From Cryptomeria japonica (lineage: Eukaryota > Streptophyta > Pinopsida > Cupressales > Cupressaceae): a stretch of DNA of 64,000 bases. The translations under genes and the position numbers were made by a program. The notes under the pieces were generated by a model, which was not told the DNA's origin, searched no databases, and saw nothing but the letters and a program-made list of their open reading frames with translations. Shown piece by piece: positions 47,807 through 59,019 of the stretch (positions within the stretch are counted from its first letter, which is position 1; every line of letters begins with the position of its first letter). The stretch is taken from positions 314,300,235-314,364,234 of the forward strand of contig NC_081405.1 in the NCBI RefSeq assembly GCF_030272615.1. Direction: 5' to 3'.

Positions 47807-50570
47807 ATGAAAATGCTCAACATGTGGAAAATGTGCCACAAGTTATTGAAAATGAAAATGTAGATTTTGAAATTCAAAATATTGAAAATTTTGAAAATGT
47901 TGAAAGTGATAATGAAAATGCTCAACATGTGGAAAATTTTGACATAGGAGGTGAAAATGTGGAAAACTTAACATTGAAGGTGGAATTGCCTCACCAAGTG
48001 AACCATATGTAACAACTAATTACCTTAGAAATGAAGACCCTCTCATGGATGAAAGACAAATTCCAAATCCAAGACCTTCAAGAACCCCAAAATGGTTATT
48101 TGAAATTGATGAGAACATTATTGCGAATCTTGAAGGCAAGAGGTCAACAAGAACCATTCGGTTGTGGGCTACAAAACTTTTCAACCAAAATTTTAGCAAT
48201 AAGACATTGACCGAGCAATGCCAACTCTTTGTTCAATTGCTAAAGATGATAAAGATGAGACCATTGCTAAACAAATTGAAGATTCGTATGAACAAGAAAA
48301 CGGAGAGAAATTCTATTATTGCAAAAAATCTATTTGATGCTCTCAATTCTATTGGAAAGGATACCAAAGAAAGAGATAAGAGAGCCGCTCGAAGAGTGAT
48401 TACAACCTCCTTAGTAAGCCATCAATTGAGGAAGGCTCATCAAATGAGACAAACTTGTGTTGATTTTAACATAAACCGTAAAACTTTGGACAGAGCATTT
48501 GCACGAAGACAAAGACTTGACGATCCACTTCAACAAGATACATGGGCATTTGGTGGGAGGCTTCCGCGTGTTGATAGAAAGTTGACTGACAATGTGAAGG
48601 AAGAGATTCAACAATTTTGGCACTCTAATTCTAGAGTGTCACCCAATGTAAAGGATGTTTTGAAATTAAGAATCGGCAACCGAGACCACACGCCGCATCC
48701 CAAACATTTCTTGGAATCAAGCCAAACAATGTTGTACAAAAAATTTTGTGAATTACATCCAACTTTGCAAATATCACAAAGGGCCTTTGAATGTTTGAAA
48801 CCATTTTATTGTGTTCCTCTTAAGATTCGCAATACCTGTTGTTGCAAGTACCATGTGGAGTTTTCAATGTACCATGAACTTTTATGTCATATTCGTTCTA
48901 CGATGCATACTAATGAGATGTTGCAGGAGTGTGGTGCAATGTTATTTCCGAGATCATCAAGAGACATGCAAGATCTATTTTTATGCCCTAGAGATGATGG
49001 CTGCTATTTCTATAGAAATTATTGTTTGAATGAGAAGTGCTCAGAATGCGGTGGGTTGTCAAAGTTTGTTTCATGTTTTCATGAGGGCAGCGAACACGAG
49101 TTTGGAAATAATTATGTTGCGAAAAAAAGATACGAGACAGTGAAATATACTGTGAAGAGTGGAGGTGAAGGTTCTAGATGCGAATTAGTCTCAAGAGAAG
49201 TGAGTATTGCTGATTTTATTTTGGATTTTAAGGAAAATCTTTTCTACAAGTATGCAAGGCACACCCATAGGTCTCAGTGGTTGGATGAATAGTTCAGGAT
49301 GTGTAAGAACTCTTTCCCGATTGGCACTATTGTATCGGTGGTTGATTTTGCAGAGAACTATACATTGCAACCACAGAATGAGGTACAGTCTCAGTACTAC
49401 AATTCAGTCCAGATTGCTATTTTTGTTCACATTATATATAGACATGCTCTTGATAGTACAGAAGAGGAAAAGAAGATAATCAGGGAGTATCATTTTTATA
49501 TGAGCGATGATAGATCACACTCCTCTGAGTATGTGCAACATTCTTTCGAGAATTTTTTTGAGTTCTTGCATGAGAAAGATATTGCAATTGACCGACATAT
49601 AATATGGTCAGATAACTGTATGGGTCAATTCAAGAATGCACGTATGTTTTATTGGTTGAGTAGAATGCATGTGGAGAGGCGTATACCTCATATTTAATGT
49701 TTTTTTGAGGCGGGGCATGGGAAGGGAGAGCATGATGGAGTAGGTGCATGTTTGAAGAGAGAACTAGTTAAGGAGCAATTGAGGATTTCAGGTGCAAATT
49801 TCTCTGATGCACGTTCTATTGTTGATTGCTGTAGTTTAGCATTATCACATGGAGGTACTCTTGATTCAGCAGTGAGTAGATTCTTTTGGTTGGTTGAGGA
49901 GGGAACAGTGGGAGATAGATTGGATTGTCAAACAATTAAAGATTCTTCAAAGATGCATTCATTTCTTAGCTCAGATGCAAGTACATGGACCATTTGGACA
50001 TGAGTGTTGGCTTGTTTTTGTCAGAGTTGTCTTCGGTGTGATTGGGATCAGTGCGAGTCAAGTGAGTGGTTGATATGTGGGTTCCCCACTATCTAACTCC
50101 TTCATCTCAAAAAATATCCTTGTCAAACGATGACATGGAAAGTTCACTTGAGTATGATCGTCTATCAGATCTTGTACAACCAGGAAATGTTTTTGCAGTT
50201 GTTGCACCGTAAGGGAATGAAGAGAGATCAGAATATTGGCTGGAACGATGTCTACAGGGAAAAAAAAAGCTAACACAACCAGTGACAGATGATGATGGGT
50301 TCACATATCCTACAGGTTCAGTTGTTGTTGTGCGAACTTGGTTGCGAACATACATGATTAGAAAGAATGGCATACCTGCATTTGAAGACTATGAGAGACA
50401 CAAAACCATTATAATGTATTCACACCTTATTATAGCTACAAACGTCAAGTTGTTGAAGCATCAAGCAAAACCGAAGACCAAAGAGCTATGGACAGTGACT
50501 ATTGCTGATCATGAAGCAATACTGGATACTCTTAAACAAAGAGATGACCCTTCAGGCACACTTGAGTAGT
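47807..50570 (+). pseudogene. DDE-type transposase-like gene of element D
   Basis: Probable transposase. The N-terminal part after the gap has asparagine- and glutamate-rich repeats (ENAQHVEN at 47812 and 47917). Then come a basic, helix-rich region with RKTLDRAFARRQR (about 48476), a cysteine-rich region (CCCKYH, LCHIR, LCPRDDGCYFYRNYC, CSECGG; 48838-49080) that could bind zinc, and a catalytic-type core. In the core D of VVDFAENY is at 49344, D of WSDNCMGQFKN at 49611, and HGKGEHDGVG starts at 49716, with candidate E at 49728 or D at 49734. Spacing of the first two is 88 residues. A further conserved part lies at 50120-50570 (GNVFAVVAP, YWLERC, YPTGSVVVVRTW, YSHLIIAT). Breaks: a 1-base frameshift near 47970, TAG at 49290-49292, TAA at 49695-49697 and further stops between 50001 and 50215. 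The true start is hidden by the gap. Similar motif sets occur in unnamed eukaryotic proteins, but I cannot name the family. Confidence 0.7.
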
Positions 50571-52029
50571 AGGTCTTTAATGGTGCCTTATTTTTTTATC
50601 ATGCATTTCATTTCAAACAATGATCATTAAACCTTAATGTTCAAGTTTGTTACGTGTATATTAAGGATGTGTTCAAAATGCAGGTCTATTGATGAACGTT
50701 TTTTTTTGGCAACACGGTTTTTGCATGCACATAGCGAGTACACTCGATATAATTGGAAGGGACGTATTTTTGCAACACGACTTATTATCATGCATTTGAT
50801 GAGCTTTACAATTTTTGTTATTAGAGAACACTATTTGATAATTTTTTATGATATAATTATCGCATAACCTTTATGCTCATGAAGGTATTTTTTTATGATA
50901 TACAATAGTATCACATTATGATTTTTGCGTCAACATAGTGGGTTCTGTTGATATAATTCGAAGGGACGTATTTTTATGGTATATGATCCCACCTTTTCAT
51001 TTATTATCATGCATTTAAGTTGAAGTGATAATCATAAATTCGTTATGTTCATCCATACATATTATGTGTAGACTAACAATTCTTAAAAATACAGGTTCAT
51101 GCTAGATCATTCATTGTTGACGAGACCCTCTCTTGGTGATGGTACATATTCCTTTGTGCATTAATGAGATTAAATTGTGGGTCTTGTTGTATTTATTATC
51201 ATGAAGATGACTCAAATGCATGTGGCCAGGACACATCTGCAGTGGATCAAATTGTCATGACAGATGATCTATTGAATCAAACATTTGACATTGATAGTCA
51301 GGTAAATAGGTTAATGTTGGGCCTTCAACATCAACACCTACTAGTCAAAGTGGTCATCGAACTTTCACTTAGGTAACCTTGTCTATTTTTATTCATTAAT
51401 GGTTTATAAAATAAAGTCAGTTAGATTTTGGCAATTGAATAAAATTGTTTCATTTTTAGATGCTGACATCAGATGCACCTAATATTCTCTCCACAATGGA
51501 GTATGGTGTTCTCTAGTAGTAGCATCTTTGATGCTTTTGACAGTAGTATGATTCAGATTAATAAATTTCTAATTTGATGCTTCCCACAGGGCTTTGCAAC
51601 TTCAGATTGTGAGTGTGCCCCTATTACAAATGAATTGTACTTTAATCGACATAGATGGTCTATGATGGCTTTTTTGTAAGACTATATGGTTTTATTACAT
51701 ATATTGTACTTTAATCGACATATAACAATATCCAAGTGGTGGTTGGCATGAGCTTGAATATGGTAAGTTGTATGCATCAAAAAGTTAACATAAAAATGAA
51801 CTATTTAATTGAACTATTCATGTTTACCTCATCTCCACATTTTCTCTTCAGCTTTGAAGGACTCTTGATGTATGTCTTCGGTAGAGGAGGTATGTTTTGA
51901 ATATTTTCATAAACAACCTACATATGTTTAGAAACATGACATTGATACAAGTTAGCATATAATTGTCATTGATAATAACAAATTATATCTACTAATCAAA
52001 AAATAAAATAAACACACATCTACTTGAGG
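50571..52029. other. Interior of element D between its two genes
   Basis: No clear coding region. Sequences like splice acceptors (ATGCAG|GTCTATTGATG at about 50683 and AAATACAG|GTTCATGCTAG at about 51095) and a duplicated block (GATATAATT[G/C]GAAGGGACGTATTTTT at about 50748 and 50950, each followed by TTATCATGCATTT) suggest duplicated 3' exon and intron pieces. TTGTACTTTAATCGACATA is also repeated, at about 51636 and 51704. Confidence 0.4.
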
Positions 52030-53584
52030 CATCTCTTCTTCTTCTTCAGGTATACTGGGTGTAGTCATCAAGGATGTGAAGCCAAGGATTCTCTATATAT
52101 ATACACAACAAGTATATGAAACTATCAATCTATGTCTAGACATTTATAATCACTATAAGTTATTTAAACTATTCATTCAATCATATTTGCATTCAATTAC
52201 TTTTCCCTTGTCTCCAATTGCACTACCAGATCCTAGATCACACTGCACCACACTCGTGCTGCTTGTACCCTACAAGAGCAAAATAAGATATACATGCAAG
52301 TTACTACATAATCTAATTAATACAAATATAAATGTTGAGCATGTATGTACAATAAAATACAAACGACTAGGTGCAATAATATATGTACCGTCAAGCTATC
52401 GAGGCCAAATGAAATGGCCGACAAGGTGCCCTCCTGACTCTGTCTCAACTCATCCTCGGTCATCAACTATTAAATAGACCATGTAAATATAAATTAGTAC
52501 TTAATATTATCTAATTTATAAATATTTAATTAAAATATAACATGATCTGTGAAAACACAAATATTACCAATACATCATCAATGTATGATGACGGTGCCTC
52601 CTTGCCTCTAGCATGTGAGGACTCCCCAGGGTATCCTCCAGTTTGTGTAATAACCTCTGGTGCATCATGCATCTCATGCACCTTGAAATCTGCACTGTCC
52701 ACAACAGGATCAACGGGCTATCCAACTGGACCCAAGCATACGTGCCCACACATGACACAACTATGTGGCACGCATATTTGTGGAGCTGAGGATGATGTGT
52801 CAGCACCACCTGATGCACCGCTACCATCAAAAGTAGGCCGAGCTACTGACGCAGCCTAAGAAACCAAAAGGCTACTCAAAGAGTGAATAGCCGATATGGT
52901 CCATGAAGCCACCTCACAAATGATATCAGGATGCTGAACTACAGGTGGGGGATCAATAGGAGGAGGGGAGACATATGGGCCCTGGACTACTCTGACTACC
53001 CTAGGTCTATTTTGGGGCATACCTAAACCTACACCCTGGAAAGGTTGGATGTCAAAGTAGTTCACATGTTTCTGTAAAACAAACTCAGCATACAATTTTT
53101 TTATGAAATAGAAGGGGATATCAAGATTGTTGTTGGTTGGTTTGTCAAAAACCATCCACCAATGATCCCAAAAGTTTTTCACAATCCCATCATTTGTGCA
53201 CCATTTGATAGAAAGTTTTGTTTTTTTGGGATCTACAGGCTGACTAGTACGGGGATTGACAAACAATGAGGCGATTTCAGCTTTGGATATCTCAAGATCC
53301 TTGATATCCTTATACGAAAAGCCATCTACATATTTTTCCTTCATAGAATCTCGCCACAAAAGGGCGGCATAGTGCTCCTCAGTCATGGTTTCCATACTTT
53401 TTACGATCAACATGAGAGGATCAAACAATGGGTTTAGACGAGGGATCCTACGATATACTTCTGCAATCCCCCTCAATTCATTCAAATTTTGTGCAATCAA
53501 ATCTTGAATTGAGGGGGGGTTTGGCAAATGAGGGTTTGGTTGTTGCAGTTGTGGTTGGTCAGTGTTTTCATTGTTATCTCCCAT
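52030..53584 (-). CDS. Second gene of element D: unknown protein, several exons, possibly broken
   Basis: Read from the minus strand. Exon 1 starts MGDNNENTDQPQLQQPNPH at 53584 and covers about 340 codons to about 52564. It is rich in proline and glutamine at first, then has a compact part with GIVKNFWDHWWMVFDKP and YFIKKLYAEFVLQKHVNYF, then a proline-rich segment and a serine-rich tail. In-frame TAGs at 52856-52858 and about 52718 interrupt it; these could be mutations. Further putative exons with GT-AG borders carry MTEDELRQSQEG (about 52460), TSSTSVVQCDLGSGS (about 52250) and PSIPEEEEEMPQ (about 52040). No known domain was recognised. It converges with the transposase-like gene, as accessory genes do in some plant two-gene transposons. 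The exon model is inference. Confidence 0.5.
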
Positions 53585-53803
53585 TTTTAACCTAATTGAA
53601 TGTAAACAATTAAATTTAGTTAACAAATTTAAACAATTAGGTATTTGATTTTAAAAAAACCTAGTTTTCATGAAAAAAAACCATATTTTCAATGAAAAAT
53701 CAAATAAACATTCACAAAAAATACAAAAAATGAATGAAAATGATTCAAAACGACAAAATTCTTACCTCTAAATCAATTTTTTAGCAATTTTTTGTCAAAA
53801 AAC

Positions 53804-54488
53804 TAGATATCGGATGGAGCGGATATCGGATTTTGACAAATTTGTGTGTCCTGTGAGTTAAAAATGACTCACGGGACTGTCGCTGTCTAAATATAAAAGT
53901 CTCAGAAAATCGGATATCCGATTTCAACACGTAAATTATTTTTAAATAACATATATAATATAATAATATATTATATAATACGTATTGTATTATATTATAT
54001 ATATTATAATATAATATAATATTATATTATATTATATTATATTATATTATATATTATATAATATTGTATTATATTATATTATAATATAATACAATATTAT
54101 ATTATATTATAATACAATACAATATTATATTATATTATAATATAATATAATATAATATAATATTATAATATAATATAATATAATATTATATTATAATATA
54201 TTATAATATAATATTATATTATATTATAATATAATATAATATAATATTATATTATAATATAATATAATATTATATTATATTATAATATATAATATAATAC
54301 AATATTATATAATATATAATATAATATAATATTATATTATATAATATAATATTATATTATATAATATAATATAATATTATATTATATATAATATAATACG
54401 TATTATATAATACGTAACATATAATATATTTTTTAAATTAAAATTACAAATAAAAATCGGATATCCGATTTTATCCGATATCCGATTT
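53804..54488. repeat. Right subterminal repeats of element D, with an AT array between them
   Basis: GATATCGG and CCGATATC words at 53804-53834, the full palindrome AAAATCGGATATCCGATTT at 53906-53924, and a double copy at 54452-54488. They mirror the cluster at 43379-43552. Confidence 0.75.
53945..54425. repeat. AT-only array, about 480 bp
   Basis: Made of ATATAATATTATATTATA-type words, almost only A and T, with rare CGTA or CAAT interruptions (for example TACGTATT at both edges). It is palindromic at many scales and can form cruciforms. Confidence 0.95.
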
Positions 54489-54627
54489 GCATAGGTAATT
54501 ACCAGGCCAAGGTGTACTGACACCCAAGCCAAGCAAAAAGTCAACACGGATTTTCGCATTTTTAGGCAAGTGAGGAAGGCTATTTTTTTCACATCGCCAC
54601 TTTTTGGCCCCCCTTGATCCTGCACTA

Positions 54628-55169
54628 ACCCTTTTATAGTTATTTTATTCCAGCACTTCCTATTGCTTTAGATTGAATAAAAAATTCTTAAAGAGAGTTC
54701 ATAAATTCTTTCTAGAAAAACATCACCTAAAGAAGTTGAACAAACATTGAGTCCGTTTTCTAGCTACCTTCTTATGCTATATGTCAATTAAACTTATATT
54801 TTCTTTTCCCTCCTTTTAGGGAAGGTCTTTCCCATGGGTTTTTCTTTCTTTCTTGATTTTATGAGAGTGTTTTTTTGTATTTGGGTACCTCAAAAGGCCT
54901 AGTTTTTGAGCCTCAATTTCTTTCTCTCTAGGCAAGCTATATGTAATGAGGGGTGCTAGTGTTAGAATCTTCCCATTTTAGTTTATCCTCTAAGATAAAA
55001 TTTTATAGGTGGATTTCCCATTTCTCATTTACATGCCTACTTCCTATATAGTAGCAACTATTCTATTTGGCCTCCCTTGCAATATAAATTGATTCATCTA
55101 TTGTAAGTTTTTGATAAAGATAAACATGTTCTACATGGACCCGAAACAAAATGTTTTACAAAATCTGAC
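54628..55169. other. Spacer without recognised features
   Basis: T-rich single-copy-looking sequence between element D and family X copy 2. No ORF with a motif. The last 100 bases are probably the 3' tail of family X copy 2 (minus strand), with TTTGCTATTGG matching the tail of copy 4. Confidence 0.4.
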
Positions 55170-56794
55170 CATCATCTAAATAGGCATAAACCAATAGCAA
55201 AATAGGGGAGCACCCCAGAACAGTCATGAAAGAAAATAGACAATAAGATAAAAGAAAAGAAAATAACTCAATCAAGAGAGTGCGCTAGCTCCTTGTTCTT
55301 CTGGATGGAAATCTTGTTGATTTCCTCCAGCTCCTCCATAATGAATTTGGAGGTACCCTTATTGTTGCTCCTACTTTTGGTCTTGGAACTAGGGCCAGTG
55401 GTATTGTTGTCTCCAACAGTCTTGTCTTCACCTCCAAGATCTTTCTTAGGTTCATTGTGAAAGGATATGTATTCCACAACCATGGCATTGATCTTTTCGA
55501 GCCCTTCTATACTATTGTTCATGGCTTCTTTGCTTATGTCAACCAGGTTCTTGAGGTTTTTCTTTATCTCTGCCATAGATTATTCCACCTTTTTAATTCT
55601 TTGTTCATGGTTGCATTTCATCACCTCTACGTCTTGGGAGAGCTTATGTGTCATAATCATGAGTTTCTCATATTTGTTAGGCTCAAGGGAGGCTATGAAG
55701 ATATCAATAATCTCCTTAACCCCCACTTTGAGGGTATCGATTTCTCTCTCCACCCACTTCCAGTAGCTCTCCTAGCTTCGGGTAGCTTCTATCACTAGGT
55801 TCATCAGATTACCAGTCCTTTGTATCCCACTATTCTCTTCTTTAGCCATGGTCCCTTGCTTTTCCTTCAAGACGTTGATTGGAATGTCCAGTTTAATTTC
55901 CTAATCCAAATTCTTCGAACCATAGTCCTTAGCCGCAAGCTTATTCTTTTTAGAAAGGGGCTCGACCTTAGAAATCAGTTTGCTTGTAGATTTGTATTTA
56001 ATAGCTGTCCATCTAGGAGGATTCTTATTGCTAAACATCCCAGGGGTGACCATAATCTCCCTTTCATCCACGAGCTTCTAATAAGGGTCGTCAAAAGGAA
56101 TGTCACCCCCACTATCCTCCAAATCCATTTCCAATTCAGAGACATCATGAATATTAGTATGTTGGCCTTTCTCAGATAGAGAGGGCACAACTTCAAGGGT
56201 CTTAGCATACTACATGGTGAGCACAATAATCCCTTCATGAAGAACATGATTGTTTGGATTCTCCATATGTTTTTCAAGACTATTTTCTAAAGAGGAGGCT
56301 AGATAGAAAGGAACATAAATGATTTCACTATTCCTAAAATGATTCAAAATGGTAAAATGGTAAGAAAAGATAGTGGCATATCTGCCATCGAGGGTAATAT
56401 ACCTCATGATGAACTCAGCCATGTCCACCCAGGGAGTCATAAGATCTTTCCTGTTATAGCCACCATAAGCCATCTTGTTAACTCTTGAGCACTCTTTGTC
56501 TTTGTCAAAGAAATTCATCAAGTCGTCCTCCCTAGTTTTCCTATCTCTATAGAAACTTCTACCATTCATCACTAGACCAGTGACCATCGCCACTAGGGTT
56601 TCATCAAGCTGGTACTTGGCTCCATAAGCCCTCATGATCCCTTTCTTCCACCCATTAATAAAGGACTCCATGAGCAGAGGAGTAGAGCCATGAAGTCTAT
56701 CCAAGAAGGGGACAATTACCCCATCAATGACTTCCTTATTTTTCTTCGATTTCTCATAAGTAGACAGTTCTTTCTTGTTCTTGTCCCCACCCAT
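55170..56794 (-). pseudogene. Family X copy 2 (most complete): unknown 508-residue protein
   Basis: One frame of 509 codons from the ATG at 56794 to the stop at 55268, broken only by five in-frame stops (near 56210, 56083, 55903, 55776 and 55577). The N-terminal half is a globular-looking domain with VIVPFLDRLHGSTPLLMESF, INGWKKGIM, GGYNRKDLMTPWVDMAEFIM and RYITLDGRYATIFSYHF. The C-terminal half is charged with a coiled coil (MAEIKKNLKNLVDISKEAMN) and a tail rich in S, T, G and K. No catalytic motif is seen. The 3' flank to about 55170 matches the tail of copy 4. It could be a cellular gene captured and copied, or the ORF1 of an unknown non-LTR element. Confidence 0.62.
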
Positions 56795-56819
56795 TATGCT
56801 CCGGGTTGCCGAATGAAAG

Positions 56820-56955
56820 GAAATGGGCCACACCAAAGAAGTCTCCGAACAGTCGCAGGAAATGGGCCACACCAGAGAAGCCTCCGAACAATCACAAGAA
56901 ATGGGCCACAACAGAAAAGTTTCTTAATAGTAATAGGAAATGGGCCACACATGAA
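56820..56955. repeat. 39-bp minisatellite at the 5' edge of family X copy 2
   Basis: Units start at 56820, 56859, 56898 and 56937, each opening GAAATGGGCCACA. Read on the minus strand in the frame of copy 2, each 39-bp unit encodes 13 residues, WPISCDCSEASLV with small changes, without a stop. It lies just upstream of that copy's start codon. Confidence 0.9.
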
Positions 56956-57449
56956 GATAGAAAATCTAGGCACAAGGGAAGTTTCTATATCTTTGGTTAC
57001 GAGAAAAAAAAAGGAGTCATTTCTCCATCAACTCTATCAAATAATGATTAAAGATCATTGATTAATACAAGTGGGCATAATCATCACGAGCCAGATGCAT
57101 CTATTGTAAGTTAATCGTGATGAAATTAATAAAATATTCCTTTCAATATAAATCATGCGTTGCATAGAATTTAATGTTTTTAATAACTTGCATCACGTTG
57201 AGCATGTGTTAGCTAGAATAAACTACCTCTACTAGTATTGTCATCCATCCAATGGATTCTTATTTCATACTCTATAACATATAATTTGCATGCTTTATTA
57301 TTATTGATATATTAACTATTTACTCGATGATACATCTATAATAATCAATACCTTGTATTCCATACATTATTAGTTCTAAATAAATTAAATCAGGAGAGGC
57401 TTGAACCTTAACATAATTGCATCAAACTAGAAAGAAAAACAAACAAAGG
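56956..57449. other. Spacer without recognised features
   Basis: AT-rich sequence between two family X copies. No ORF, RNA gene or repeat was recognised. Confidence 0.45.
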
Positions 57450-58280
57450 GCTCATGAGAAGTTAGGCCCAAGACCACGATGCCTACTACCAAAAAGAAAC
57501 AAAACCTAGCAGTAATCCAACACCACAAACTAAACCTAGACTATAGAAAAGCAAAACCTACATATAAAAAAATAGAACAAAACACACCCTCAGTGGAGGA
57601 ACGAATTGATGGCCTACTTGGTGGGGGACATTGCCAACTTCCTATCTTGGCTCATATCTTTAACTTTTTCTTAAATGGGCAACTTATTGTTAGACCCTTT
57701 CCCAGAGGAGATAACCAAGGAATCTGAAGTTGCCTTCACCTTTGACATAGATGTCTCCAACCCAATGGTAGTGGATGACTCCAAATGGTTCCTCTTTTTT
57801 TCTCACCTCATCTCGATTTCATCTTGTATGGTTTGGAGAGTAGTAGAGTTCTTCTTAATTATCTTCATATTCCGAGAAAACATATCCTCCATTTTCTTTT
57901 TCATGGACTCTCGATTGCCATGCAGAGCCTCAACTACATCTACCAAATCCTTAGTATCATTTCCCTAGTTGATTTTTTCATTGATTCCCTTCACAAAATT
58001 CTCTAAGCCTTCCCACTTGTCAAACAACTCCATGATTTAGCAACCAGCATCCAAACTCTCTAGTTCATATCATCTATTCCGCAACTCAAAGCTCTTGCAT
58101 GTGATTTAGTAAGGGCGTCGAGTCTAATGATTTTCTTCCTAGCCACCTTGAATTTTTGAAGAAGTCAACATATGATAGGTTGATTAACTTATTGAAACCC
58201 TTGTAGAGTTCATCCACTGTGGTTGCAAAGAAGGGGGATTCCTCCTTTATCAATACCTTTTCTTCCATTCATTGCATCCT
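57450..58280 (-). pseudogene. Family X copy 3, 3' fragment
   Basis: Minus-strand traces resemble the C-terminal half of family X: EELYKGFNKLINLS (about 58200), a coiled-coil stretch DKWEGLENFVKGINEKIN (about 58020) and SRNMKIIKKNSTTLQTIQDEIE (about 57870). They are in different frames and contain stops. The 3' side (57480-57560) reads as a T-rich tail with TTTTGGTAGTAGGC. It is 5' truncated relative to copy 2 and quite diverged. Confidence 0.45.
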
Positions 58281-59019
58281 ATTGCTCACTTTTTCATTTT
58301 AATATTATAGGAAATTATAAATACCCACATAGAGATTCATCAGTATATCTAAATAAAGTTTCATCATATATTCTATCATTTTCTCTTATACAAAACAACA
58401 TGATATATAATATTTTGTATCCTTAACCTATCCTTTCTTCATTTTGAATATTTTATAATTTCCATACTATGATTAATGACATTTATGTGTTTATATCTTT
58501 TTTTTTAAACAAAACCTACTCATTTTTTATTTATGACGTAGGTTTCTATGGAATATGCATTCTATAGAATGAATGCACACAAGATTTATAGTATTCTTAA
58601 TTACGTTATATGGACTCAATGTCCTTTTTATATATTAATCACCACTATCATTCATTTTTATCATTTCTCATATACTTTAGCATGCATGAACATTTTTACT
58701 ATCTAAATGACCCTCAAAGATGCAACAAAAATGTAATGGTGAAATTTATAGAATATTATGAATTAATATTTAGGTTTGGGTTTATTTTAAGAGAATGTAC
58801 AAATAAATTATATGTAAACTAATGATACAATCTTATGCAAATTTGGTTTCATTTTTATATTCTTGACCTATCTCGATTTAAACATATTCAAACATTAATG
58901 ATTATGCCTAATCCATTCTAACATACTCTCCCATGTTTATTATATTTATGACATCATCCATATCAAGAAATGCATTCCCTACATAAACATTATTGCTAAC
59001 ATATCCTAGTTAAGACTAG
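58281..59019. other. AT-rich spacer without recognised features
   Basis: Rich in CATTTTTAT and ATATAT words. No coding or repeat signal was recognised. Confidence 0.45.

Larger units (their letters stand above)
43239..54627 (+). mobile_element. Element D: probable two-gene DNA transposon with palindromic subterminal repeats
   Basis: About 11.4 kb. Support: a transposase-like gene with DDE-type motifs (47807-50570, plus strand); a second multi-exon gene converging on it (52030-53584, minus strand); and clusters of TCGGATATCCGA-type repeats near both ends (43379-43552 and 53804-54488). Outside those repeats there is an inverted match, GTTGACTTT...GGCTTG at 43290-43307 against CAAGCC...AAAGTCAAC at 54525-54544. 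Still further out lies a weak inverted start, TAGTGTA at the left and TGCACTA at the right. No convincing target duplication was found, so the outer limits are approximate. GA, satellite and AT arrays and an assembly gap lie inside. The superfamily is not assigned. Confidence 0.6.

Noticed and set aside
47265-48012. Open frames of about 180-236 residues across the N gap
   Set aside because: Most residues are unknown bases. Only 47807-48012 holds real sequence, and it is included in the transposase-like gene.
43239-54627. Calling element D a CACTA (EnSpm) transposon because of CCACTAGTG at the left end
   Set aside because: The right end lacks the matching TAGTG terminus, no 3-bp target duplication was found, and the protein motifs do not look like CACTA transposases.
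55457-56179. Plus-strand open frames of about 100-119 residues
   Set aside because: They are antisense to family X copy 2, whose single minus-strand frame and paralogues support the other strand.
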